Shown one piece after another: positions 1 to 5,127 of a DNA stretch of 5,268 nt (position 1 is its first letter; the number at the start of each line of letters is the position of its first letter). Location: NCBI GenBank assembly GCA_002919115.1, contig PKER01000348.1, forward strand, positions 1-5,268. Reading direction: 5' to 3'. The stretch is from a bacterium (lineage in GTDB: Bacteria; Actinomycetota; Thermoleophilia; Solirubrobacterales; 70-9). The notes below the pieces were generated by a model. It ran no database searches. It saw nothing but the letters and a program-made list of their open reading frames with translations, and was not told where the DNA came from. The translations under genes were made by a program, and so were the position numbers.

Positions 1-591
1 GGTCCCGGTCGCGCCGGCGGCGCCGGACCCGGAGCAGCCATGGCCGCCGTGGCTGCCGCCCGTGACCGTCGAGCCGTTGGCAGGATGGCCGGCGCCCCCG
101 CCCCCGGCGGCCACGATCAGCCGCGGGTCGGGCGAGAGGCCCGAGCCGCCGGGCTCTGTGCGTACGTCGGAGGCCCCGCCACCCCCGCCGCCCATGTTGT
201 AGTAGGTGGGGGTCATGGGGCCGAAGGGCGCGTTGCCGCCGCCGTTGAAGCCGCCGACGCCCGGGCTCATGCGGCCCCCGCTGCCGTTGCCGCCGACCCG
301 GACCCAGAGCGCGCTGTCGGGCGTGACCGAGATCCTGCCGCTCACCCTGGCGCCCCGGCCCCCGTTGGCCGTGACGCCGTTGATGTTCGAGACGCTGGCG
401 CCGTTGCCGCCGACGGCGACCACGTCGATCGCCCGCACCCCCGCCGGCACCTCGAAGAACGTCTCGCCCGGGGTGTCGAAGGTCACATCGACCGTGACCG
501 TCCCCTCGACGGCGCCTGAGCTCGCGGCCGCGAGCAGCCCCGATGCGAGCAGCACGGAAGCCGCTGCGGATCCGAACAGAAGTCTGCGCAT
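1..591 (-). CDS. Secreted glycine-rich protein (partial, 3' end beyond window)
   Basis: The reading frame is open for 197 codons from ATG at 591 to the left edge, so the C-terminus is missing. Residues 1-27 form a typical signal peptide (MRRLLFGS, hydrophobic Ala/Leu stretch, cleavage likely after SSGA). The mature part starts with a beta-rich stretch (residues 31-60: TFDTPGETFFEVPAGVRAID) and then becomes glycine-rich. A Gly6-Ala-Ser-Asp-Val-Arg motif (134-144) is followed by RLIVAAGGGGAG (157-168). That pairing is known from the glycine-rich domain family (Pfam Gly_rich, also the glycine-rich domain of ALK/LTK receptors). The start is supported by a GAGGGAG ribosome binding site at 600-606, 8 nt upstream; an ATG at 599 is out of frame. 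Role inferred: extracellular or surface structural/adhesive protein. No catalytic motif is visible. The family call is good; the function is unknown. Confidence 0.85.
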   Translation of the reverse strand, partial: MRRLLFGSAAASVLLASGLLAAASSGAVEGTVTVDVTFDTPGETFFEVPAGVRAIDVVAVGGNGASVSNINGVTANGGRGARVSGRISVTPDSALWVRVGGNGSGGRMSPGVGGFNGGGNAPFGPMTPTYYNMGGGGGGASDVRTEPGGSGLSPDPRLIVAAGGGGAGHPANGSTVTGGSHGGHGCSGSGAAGATGT

Positions 592-599
592 ACACCCAT

Positions 600-606
600 C
601 TCCCTC
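600..606 (-). promoter_or_regulatory. Ribosome binding site of the glycine-rich protein gene
   Basis: GAGGGAG on the minus strand, 8 nt from ATG 591. It decides between ATG 591, which gives a signal peptide, and the overlapping out-of-frame ATG at 599. Confidence 0.65.
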
Positions 607-661
607 ATCCAAGCGCCGCGTTCCGGCGGTGAGTACCCCAATCGCGGTAGGCGAGTCTGAA

Positions 662-676
662 CCCGGCGGGGCCGGG
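662..676 (-). terminator. Possible GC hairpin terminator after the lipoprotein gene
   Basis: CCCGGC (662-667) and GCCGGG (671-676) can form a 6-bp stem with a 3-nt loop, 11 nt past the stop codon of the lipoprotein gene. There is no T-run after it, only TTCAG. It resembles the U-poor hairpins often proposed as terminators in high-GC actinobacteria, but such stems also arise by chance at this GC content. If real, it separates the lipoprotein gene from the glycine-rich gene. Confidence 0.3.
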
Positions 677-687
677 GCGTCGAGCGC

Positions 688-1308
688 TCAGCCCGCCGGC
701 ACGCTGCCGACCGGGCGCGTGCGGATCGTGCGCACCGCGTCCACCGCGTTGCGGCTGAAGACCTTGTCCGCGCGACGCGCGTCCTCGGCGATCACGGCCA
801 CGACCGTGACGAGCGCGTCGCGCCGCATGACGACGACGCGCAAGCGCTGGCGCACGCCGGTATCGGCGGCGGTGCCGCGGCCCTGCACCTGGACGGCGGG
901 GTAGCGCGACTTGAACGGGCGCGGCTCGGAGGGACGCAGCTCGCCCTCGAAGCCCGACAGGGCGACGAAGGTCCGCGCCGCGAACTGCTCGAGGGGGATG
1001 TCGTGCGCGTCGTCGGTGCGATCGGGGGTGACCGTGACCGCGATCAGCTTGTCGGGCGAGCGCAGGATCGTCGTCGTCCCGCGGTTGCGCGTCGTCCACC
1101 CCGGCGGCTCGCCGATCGCGATGCCCGCGCGGCGGTTCACGCGGGGATCCCAGCCGCGCTTCAGCTTCGGCAGCTTGTGCGCGGTCTCGACCGGGCGGGG
1201 CCCGGGCTCGGGCCGCGCGTCGTCGTCACCGCCGCCCCCGCAGGCGGCGAGGGCGAGCGCCACCGCTGCGAGCAGCGCCACGGCGCGAGTGGGTCGCCCT
1301 GGGCTCAT
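688..1308 (-). CDS. Putative lipoprotein with PsbP/DcrB-like pattern
   Basis: A 206-residue protein. Residues 1-22 are a lipoprotein signal peptide with the lipobox L20-A21-A22-C23. Cys23 would be acylated and retained on the outer face of the membrane. A low-complexity linker follows (GGGGDDD, then Pro-rich to about residue 40). From about residue 60 the chain alternates beta strands and contains an I-x-I-G-x-P-P-G-W motif (63-71), typical of the N-terminal strand of PsbP/DcrB/DUF1795-like folds; the later VTVTP, VQVQG and RLRVVV strands fit that fold. No enzymatic residues are evident, so the role is unknown. ATG 1308 is the only start that gives a clean lipoprotein signal, yet no Shine-Dalgarno precedes it. 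The RibD-C-like gene ends 28 nt upstream, and translational coupling is plausible (see the inverted repeat at 1309-1348). Lipoprotein call strong; fold call tentative. Confidence 0.8.
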   Translation of the reverse strand: MSPGRPTRAVALLAAVALALAACGGGGDDDARPEPGPRPVETAHKLPKLKRGWDPRVNRRAGIAIGEPPGWTTRNRGTTTILRSPDKLIAVTVTPDRTDDAHDIPLEQFAARTFVALSGFEGELRPSEPRPFKSRYPAVQVQGRGTAADTGVRQRLRVVVMRRDALVTVVAVIAEDARRADKVFSRNAVDAVRTIRTRPVGSVPAG

Positions 1309-1348
1309 CTCGCGCGCAGCGTACGCCCTGCGTCGGCTAGCGCGCGAG
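1309..1348 (-). repeat. 9-bp inverted repeat spanning a stop-to-start junction
   Basis: CTCGCGCGC (1309-1317) and GCGCGCGAG (1340-1348) are perfect inverted repeats with a 22-nt loop. In the minus-strand transcript the first arm covers the last three sense codons of the RibD-C-like gene, its TAG lies at the loop start (1337-1339), and the second arm abuts the ATG of the lipoprotein gene. The arms are verified by eye; a function in translational coupling is inference, and CG-alternating arms are easy to obtain by chance here. Confidence 0.45.
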
Positions 1349-1936
1349 CTCGTAGCGCAGCTCGACCATCCCGTTGCGGATCGGCGTGACCGCGCGCAGC
1401 CGCATCACCGGCAGCGGCCCCGCGAACAGCGGCTTGCCGGCGCCGAGCACGACGGGGACCACGGTGAGGTGGAGCTCGTCCAGCAGGCCCGCGGCCGCAA
1501 ACTGCGAGGCGACGCCTCCGCCGCCGACGACCCAGATGTTGCGCTCGCCGGCCGCCCGGGCGAGCTCGGGGTGGATCTCCTCGGCGGAGGCGTCCACGAC
1601 CCTGACGTCGGCGCCCTCCACCTCCGGTACCGGCAGCTCCCGTGAGCTCAGCACCCAGTAGGGCTTGCCCGCGTACGGCCACGCCACGCCGCTCTCCAGC
1701 GCCTCGTCCACCTCGCCCAGGTGCCGGAGGATCCACTCGTAGGTGGCCGAGCCGCTGACCAGGGCGCCAACCCGCTCGTAGAAGGCCTCATACGAGCCGC
1801 CCGCGGCCATCGGGTCGTCCGCCGCGCCCGGCCCCTCGTAGCTCCCCTCGTAGCGCGTGAGCCAGTCGAGGCCGTCGTCGGGGTCGGCGATGTAGCCGTC
1901 CAGGGAGGCGGCCACGTAGTACTGCGTGAGGGGCAC
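1337..1936 (-). CDS. Dihydrofolate reductase-like / RibD C-terminal domain family protein
   Basis: A 199-residue cytoplasmic protein, the usual length for stand-alone RibD-C (PF01872) proteins related to Bacillus YwjB/YyaP. Visible hallmarks are the N-terminal strand YYVAASLDGYIAD (6-18), the LVSGSATYEW segment (59-68), and the nucleotide-binding block NIWVVGGGGVASQF (133-146) followed by LLDELHLTVVPVVLGAGKPLF (151-171). The family binds NADPH and reduces pterin- or pyrimidine-type substrates. The true substrate of these stand-alone members is generally unknown, so this should not be read as a housekeeping FolA. The start is GTG at 1936, which places YYVAASLDG at the normal distance from the N-terminus. 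No clear Shine-Dalgarno is seen. The PPOX gene ends 36 nt upstream and the lipoprotein gene starts 28 nt downstream, all on the same strand. Confidence 0.88.
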   Translation of the reverse strand: MPLTQYYVAASLDGYIADPDDGLDWLTRYEGSYEGPGAADDPMAAGGSYEAFYERVGALVSGSATYEWILRHLGEVDEALESGVAWPYAGKPYWVLSSRELPVPEVEGADVRVVDASAEEIHPELARAAGERNIWVVGGGGVASQFAAAGLLDELHLTVVPVVLGAGKPLFAGPLPVMRLRAVTPIRNGMVELRYELAR

Positions 1937-1972
1937 GCGACCAGTAAACCAGCGGCCGGATGCGGAGGGGCG

Positions 1973-2548
1973 TCAGTCCGCGAGCGAGGGCAGCCCGTCG
2001 ATGCTGCGCCCGGCCGCCGCGACCTGCTCGGCGCGGTAGCGCTCCTCGCCCACGACGCGCACGCGCTTCGACACCGAGAGGGCGTGGTGCTCGCGCAGGC
2101 CCTCGAAGCGCAGCAGCGGCACGCCGTAGCCGCACGAGTCGGAGATCCGAGTCACGTCGACGCGGATGATCGAGCGGCGCGCCTCCGGGACGGACGGGTC
2201 CTCGAAGCCCGCCCGCGCGAGCAGCTCCTCGAAGCGCGGGTCGTCGCGCATGATCGCCTCGCCCCGGCCGTGCAGGCGCAGGATCCGCGGCGGGCCCTCG
2301 AACGCACAGAGCATCACGCAGATACGCCCGTTCTCGCGCAGGTGCGCGATCGTCTCCGAGCCGCTGCCGTACACGTCGAGGTAGGCGATCTCGCGCGGCC
2401 CCAGCACGGCGAGCGAGCCGATCGGGCCCTTCGGCGAGAGGTTCACGTGGCCGTCGGCCGAGAGCGGCGCGGTCGCGACGAAGAACATCGCCTGCCGCGC
2501 GATCCACTCGCGCTGGTGCGGGGTGATTTCGTCGTAGACCTTGCCCAT
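1973..2548 (-). CDS. Pyridoxamine 5'-phosphate oxidase (PPOX) family flavoprotein
   Basis: A 191-residue protein whose N-terminus MGKVYDEITPHQREWIARQ, followed by MFFVATAPL and HVNLSPKG (34-41), is characteristic of a PPOX-family subgroup with a split-barrel FMN-binding fold (PF01243). YLDVYGSGSETIAHLREN (56-73) and the strand RICVMLCAFEGPPRILRLHG (75-94) continue the barrel. These proteins bind FMN or a related flavin/deazaflavin; members of this subgroup are mostly uncharacterised, and the sequence does not show which reaction is catalysed. It is unlikely to be the vitamin B6 enzyme PdxH itself, whose conserved C-terminus is not seen. Start ATG 2548 gives the standard N-terminus, and no alternative start codon lies between it and the tRNA gene that ends 22 nt upstream. 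A GAGG at 2551-2554 is only 2 nt from ATG, too close for a normal ribosome binding site. Confidence 0.9.
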   Translation of the reverse strand: MGKVYDEITPHQREWIARQAMFFVATAPLSADGHVNLSPKGPIGSLAVLGPREIAYLDVYGSGSETIAHLRENGRICVMLCAFEGPPRILRLHGRGEAIMRDDPRFEELLARAGFEDPSVPEARRSIIRVDVTRISDSCGYGVPLLRFEGLREHHALSVSKRVRVVGEERYRAEQVAAAGRSIDGLPSLAD

Positions 2549-2553
2549 CGCCT

Positions 2554-2568
2554 CGGCCGGTGCGGCCG
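2554..2568 (-). repeat. Hairpin between tRNA-Arg and the PPOX gene
   Basis: CGGCCG (2554-2559) and CGGCCG (2563-2568) pair as a 6-bp stem with a 3-nt loop, filling most of the 22-nt gap. It could aid 3' processing or termination after the tRNA, or mask the start region of the PPOX gene. It has no T-run. The stem is seen directly; the role is inferred. Confidence 0.35.
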
Positions 2569-2570
2569 CA

Positions 2571-2644
<74 letters not shown>

Positions 2645-2655
2645 CGGAGAGGCTC

Positions 2656-2661
2656 AGTCTA
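2656..2661 (-). promoter_or_regulatory. Candidate -10 box of the tRNA-Arg promoter
   Basis: TAGACT on the minus strand matches the TAnnnT core of a sigma70-type -10 element and lies 11 nt upstream of the mature tRNA 5' end, which would give a leader of only a few nucleotides, as is common for tRNA genes. The region 17-18 nt further upstream (around 2679-2685) has no good TTGACA match, so the assignment rests on the -10 and its position. Confidence 0.5.
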
Positions 2662-2735
2662 GGGCTCGCCTGCCTCCCCGGCGACCGCTCCACGAGACGC
2701 AGGCGGCGCCCTGCGACGGGCGACGCGCGCGGGTT

Positions 2736-2754
2736 ACTCGGCGGCACCCCGAGT
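2736..2754. repeat. Short inverted repeat in the tRNA/DUF4189 divergent region
   Basis: ACTCGG (2736-2741) and CCGAGT (2749-2754) are perfect inverted repeats with a 7-nt spacer, directly followed by the AT-rich TGTTAAC (2755-2761), the least GC-rich spot between the two divergent genes. It could be an operator next to the promoter of the DUF4189 gene, with TTGTTAAC as a poor -10 candidate. Chance is a fair alternative. The rest of the 185-nt gap holds the tRNA -10 and the leader at 2781-2827. Confidence 0.3.
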
Positions 2755-2780
2755 TGTTAACGTGCGGCGCGGCCGGGGGG

Positions 2781-2827
2781 ACAGTTGCCGGGAGCGCAAG
2801 CTCCCGCTTCCGAACAGGAGGAACTGT
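2781..2827 (+). promoter_or_regulatory. Putative 5'-UTR three-way junction sequestering the ribosome binding site
   Basis: Three stems can form together in the leader of the DUF4189 gene. The outer stem is ACAGTT (2781-2786) with AACTGT (2822-2827), 6 bp. Hairpin 1 is CGGGAGC-GCAA-GCTCCCG (2789-2806), 7 bp closed by a GNRA-type tetraloop. Hairpin 2 is CTTCC-GAACA-GGAGG (2807-2821), 5 bp including one G-U. Hairpins 1 and 2 are directly adjacent and hairpin 2 joins the outer stem with no gap; only two junction bases (2787-2788) are unpaired. Hairpin 2 pairs GGAGG of the Shine-Dalgarno, and the outer stem takes up the spacer before ATG 2830. Seen: the complementarity. Inferred: it lowers translation until opened by temperature, a ligand, a protein or an antisense RNA. 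I do not recognise a known riboswitch class. Confidence 0.5.
2816..2821 (+). promoter_or_regulatory. Ribosome binding site of the DUF4189 gene
   Basis: AGGAGG, a perfect Shine-Dalgarno with 8 nt before ATG 2830. It fixes the start at 2830 and rules out an in-frame TTG at 2785. Its GGAGG is paired in the proposed leader structure. Confidence 0.85.
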
Positions 2828-2829
2828 CT

Positions 2830-3207
2830 ATGGGACAACGGCGCGCGATCCCGACCGTGCTCGCGCTCGCCCTCGTGGCCTTCGCCACCACGACCGTCGC
2901 CCCCGCGGCAGCCGAGGCCGCCTACGGCGCGATCGCGGTGAACCCGAACACCGGGGCGGCGGGCGTGAGCTGGGGATACGCGAAGAAGAAGGCCGCGAAG
3001 AAGCGGGCCAAGCGCGAGTGCGCGGGGCGCTGCAAGGTCGTGGTCTGGGTGCGCAACGGCTGCGCCGCGGTCGTGCACGCCCGCGGCCGCTACTTCTGGG
3101 GCGCGGCCAGGAAGAAGGCCACCGCGCTCAAGCGGGCCCGCCGCGCCGCCAAGAAGCGCACCGGCGCCAAGAAGGCCCGCCGGGTCGCCTGGGTGTGTAG
3201 CGACTAA
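2830..3207 (+). CDS. Secreted, highly basic DUF4189 family protein
   Basis: A 125-residue protein with a Sec signal peptide (residues 1-30: MGQRRAIPTV, hydrophobic core, cleavage likely after AEA) and a mature 95-residue domain starting AYGAIAVNPNTG, a hallmark of DUF4189 (PF13827). The domain looks like two related halves: W48-G-Y-A-K-K-K...C64...C68-KVVVWVRNG-C78 and W90-G-A-A-R-K-K...RRVAWV-C123. By eye, the mature chain has 27 Lys/Arg and 2 acidic residues, so it is extremely basic, with Lys/Arg clusters at 52-62 and 101-118. Four cysteines (64, 68, 78, 123) could form two disulfides outside the cell; family members usually carry more in the second half. Function unknown for the family. 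The charge suggests binding to anionic cell-wall polymers, membranes or DNA (inference). Start set by the AGGAGG 8 nt upstream. Its TAA overlaps the TAG of the convergent TetR remnant. Confidence 0.9.
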   Translation: MGQRRAIPTVLALALVAFATTTVAPAAAEAAYGAIAVNPNTGAAGVSWGYAKKKAAKKRAKRECAGRCKVVVWVRNGCAAVVHARGRYFWGAARKKATALKRARRAAKKRTGAKKARRVAWVCSD

Positions 3208-3455
3208 GAGTCCGCCAGGCACGCGGCCCTGAAGACGCGCACGGCCTCGTCGGCCCAGCGGTCAAGCTCGGCTTCGGTGAACCGCACGCGCGGGTTCAAC
3301 ATCGCGCGGTTGATCGGGATCGAGAGCACGAGCCAGTTGAACTGCTGGGCGGCGAGGCCCGCGTCGGCGACCGCGAGCCGGCCGCGCTCGCGCAGCGCCT
3401 CGAACTTCGCCGCGAGCGCCTCGGCGGAATCGCCGCTCGCCAGCAGGCCGCGAAG
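3204..3455 (-). pseudogene. C-terminal remnant of a TetR-family regulator
   Basis: The frame ending at TAG 3204-3206 encodes about 83 recognisable residues: LLASGDSAEALAAKFEALRE, RGRLAVADAGLAAQQF, a hydrophobic segment NWLVLSIPINRAML, then FTEAELDRWADEAVRVFRAA. This matches the C-terminal ligand-binding domain of TetR regulators, especially the AefR-like type (TetR_C_7), which usually ends in an aVrvFl-type helix like this one. The N-terminal helix-turn-helix (about 50 residues) and the first ligand-domain helices are absent. Immediately upstream in the same frame the sequence becomes Arg/Pro/Gly-rich nonsense that overlaps the 3' end of the gene at 3458-4132, and there is no plausible start with a ribosome binding site. 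It is therefore a decayed fragment left by a deletion or rearrangement, not a working repressor. The family call is moderate because only the less conserved half remains. Confidence 0.6.
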
Positions 3456-3457
3456 GG

Positions 3458-4132
3458 CTAGCCCGGGTCGGACTCGGCGACCACGTCCGAGCCCGGGCGC
3501 GCGTGGTCGTCGCGGCGCTTGATGAGGAGCCACTTCGCGCGCGGGCTCGCGCTCGTGCGCTGCAGGGCGAAGCCGCCCTCGAGCCGCTCGCCGTTCAGCA
3601 CGAACACCGCGTGTCCGCGCTCGATCGCCTCCGGCCAGGGCACGCGCCCGCCCTGCTCATAGCTGCCCGAGTCCCAGACCTCGAGCTCGCCTGCGACAGG
3701 CTCGCCCGGCCTCGCCTCGAACGCCATGCGCCTTGCGGCCGGGTCCATCGACGGCCCCTTGGGCAGCGCCCAGGCGCGCGTCTCGCCCCTGACCTCGAGC
3801 TGCAGCTCAAAACCGCCGCGGCCCACCCGGCGCAGCACCCGGAAGGGCCCCGCGGGGACGCCGCGGATCGCGAACTGCTCGTGGCCCTCGGCCTTGACCC
3901 GCTCGAGCGCGCTTCCGCGGTCGCCCTCGATCCCGAGGCGCTCGGCGAGCTTGCCGACGGCGCCCGCGCCGCCCTCCGCGTGGACCAGCAGCTCCCCGGC
4001 CTCGCCCTCGCGCACCCAGCCCAGCAGGCCGAGCTCGCCGGCGAGCCCGACGACGTCCTGCGGGGTGCGCCCCGCGCGCGCTGCGGCCGAGACCGTGATC
4101 CGCGCGGCGTCGGTTGCCTTGGAGGCGCCCAC
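3458..4132 (-). CDS. Acylphosphatase-like / LigD 3'-phosphoesterase-like fusion, probable pseudoenzyme
   Basis: A 224-residue protein in two parts. Residues about 10-92 resemble acylphosphatase (ARITVSAAARAG, LAGELGLLGWVRE at 30-42, ending FAIRG), but the GxVQGVGFR loop that holds the catalytic Arg is replaced by RAGRTPQDVVG. Residues about 95-224 resemble the N-terminal 3'-phosphoesterase domain of bacterial DNA ligase D (PF13298): WALPKGPSMDP (121-131), EVWDSGSYE (151-159), FVLNGERLEGGFALQRT (177-193) and WLLIKRRDDHARPGSD (201-216). The LigD motif KHxxxRLHYDFRLE, with its metal and catalytic His/Asp, reads here RRVGRGGFELQLE (101-113), and the HPLDYxxFEG segment is deleted. Both domains therefore look catalytically dead; a binding or regulatory role is inference. 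The start is GTG 4132: an in-frame TAG at 4142-4144 rules out anything longer. The nuclease gene ends 22 nt upstream on the same strand. Confidence 0.78.
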   Translation of the reverse strand: MGASKATDAARITVSAAARAGRTPQDVVGLAGELGLLGWVREGEAGELLVHAEGGAGAVGKLAERLGIEGDRGSALERVKAEGHEQFAIRGVPAGPFRVLRRVGRGGFELQLEVRGETRAWALPKGPSMDPAARRMAFEARPGEPVAGELEVWDSGSYEQGGRVPWPEAIERGHAVFVLNGERLEGGFALQRTSASPRAKWLLIKRRDDHARPGSDVVAESDPG

Positions 4133-4154
4133 GCGCGCAGGCTAGACGACGGGC

Positions 4155-5027
4155 TCAGCCGTACGACTCGCAGCCGCGCCCGTCGCCGTCGCCGTCGAGG
4201 TTGTGGGGGTCCCTGCCGGTCACCCTGACCGGGTGGCCAATGTCGGCGCAGTCGAGGTCCGGCGGGTAGCGCGGTACGCACGGCGTATAGCCGGGCTCGC
4301 AGCCGCGCCCGCCACCGCCGCCCGGGCCTCCACCGGGGGCCGAGGTGGTCTCGCTGCGCGACGGCGAGCCGCCCGCAGGCGCGTCGGGGTTGCCGTTGCA
4401 CGTGTCGCTCGCCCACAGCCCCCGGCCGGCGGCGCGCGCCTTGGCTGCGAGGCGGCGGAAGAAGTCCGCGTACTCGACGTTCGGCGGGATCGTGAGCGTG
4501 ACCGCGTAGCCCTCCTTCAAGAGCGCCGCGTTGAAGAAGGTCCCGCCCCGAAGCCACAGGTAGACCAGGTCGCGCCCGTAGCGGTCGGTCCGCTCGACGC
4601 CGTGGCGGTAGTAGACGGTGTCGCCGGGGTGCAGGAGCGACTTGGCGAACTCCGACGCCTCGCGGCCGTAGCACTCGGCGCCGCCGTAGACCTCCGGCGT
4701 ATCGACGCCGATGATCCGCGACGCCCCGAGGTCGGTGAGCTTGACCGTGTCGCCGTCGGTCACCTCGACCACGGTCGTCCGCTTCGCGTCCGGGGGGATG
4801 CCGGGAGCACGCCCGAGACGCGCGGCGCTGGCCTTGGGCGCGCCCTTGCGGTCCCGCCCGCGGCTCGCACGCGCCGGGCGCTCGCGCTTGCCCGCGTCCG
4901 CGGGCGCGCGGTCGCGTCGGTCGTCGTCCCCGCCTACCTCCTCGCACCCGCCGAGCGCGACCACGAGCAGCGCGAGCGCGCACGCGAGCGCAAGCCAGCC
5001 TCGCCTTGTCGATCGCAGCGGTCGCAT
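4155..5027 (-). CDS. Lipoprotein thermonuclease (SNase family) with Cys-rich/excalibur C-terminus
   Basis: A 290-residue exported nuclease. Residues 1-27 are a lipoprotein signal peptide with the lipobox L25-G26-G27-C28, followed by a charged low-complexity linker to about 80. The SNase domain (PF00565, about 84-208) keeps the whole active site: VTDGDTVKL (D91, D93, T94), R104 in SRIIGVDTPE with D109, T110 and E112, and R152 in DRYGRDLVYLW; these correspond to D19, D21, T22, R35, D40, T41, E43 and R87 of staphylococcal nuclease. It should cut DNA/RNA phosphodiester bonds with Ca2+ outside the membrane. A Gly/Ser/Pro linker (211-241) leads to a Cys-rich tail (C243, C250, C260) and NLDGDGDGRGCE (276-287), an excalibur-like calcium motif. 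ATG 5027 is chosen because it opens the signal peptide; a 5099 start in the same frame adds 24 non-hydrophobic residues and has no better ribosome site. Likely co-transcribed with the gene at 3458-4132. Confidence 0.9.
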   Translation of the reverse strand: MRPLRSTRRGWLALACALALLVVALGGCEEVGGDDDRRDRAPADAGKRERPARASRGRDRKGAPKASAARLGRAPGIPPDAKRTTVVEVTDGDTVKLTDLGASRIIGVDTPEVYGGAECYGREASEFAKSLLHPGDTVYYRHGVERTDRYGRDLVYLWLRGGTFFNAALLKEGYAVTLTIPPNVEYADFFRRLAAKARAAGRGLWASDTCNGNPDAPAGGSPSRSETTSAPGGGPGGGGGRGCEPGYTPCVPRYPPDLDCADIGHPVRVTGRDPHNLDGDGDGRGCESYG

Positions 5028-5127
5028 CCCCTCGCTTGAGTCGCCTTTCGAGGTCGGTTCATGACCGTAGCCACCGGCGGCGACGTGCTCGCCCGACATC
5101 GACTTATCGTGGGATCACTCGTCGACA

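Noticed and set aside
206..904. Plus-strand frame of 232 codons rich in Pro/Thr
   Set aside because: It is antisense to the glycine-rich and lipoprotein genes, crosses both, has no ribosome binding site and no recognisable domain.
3204..3533. Full 109-codon frame around the TetR remnant taken as an intact gene
   Set aside because: Its first 29 or so residues are low-complexity Arg/Pro/Gly sequence overlapping the upstream gene out of frame, so only the C-terminal 83 residues are TetR-like.
3595..4983. A 462-codon minus-strand open frame
   Set aside because: It is Arg/Ala/Gly-rich nonsense in a shifted frame of the nuclease and fusion genes, both of which carry recognisable motifs. Long false frames are expected at this GC content.
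4203..5039. Plus-strand frame of 278 codons
   Set aside because: It is antisense to the nuclease gene, which has a complete active site; the product is Arg/Ala-rich without motifs.
5028..5099. 24-residue N-terminal extension of the nuclease from ATG 5099
   Set aside because: It would put a hydrophilic stretch before the lipoprotein signal peptide, and no ribosome binding site precedes 5099. ATG 5027 starts the signal peptide cleanly, though its own GAGGGG is adjacent rather than well spaced.
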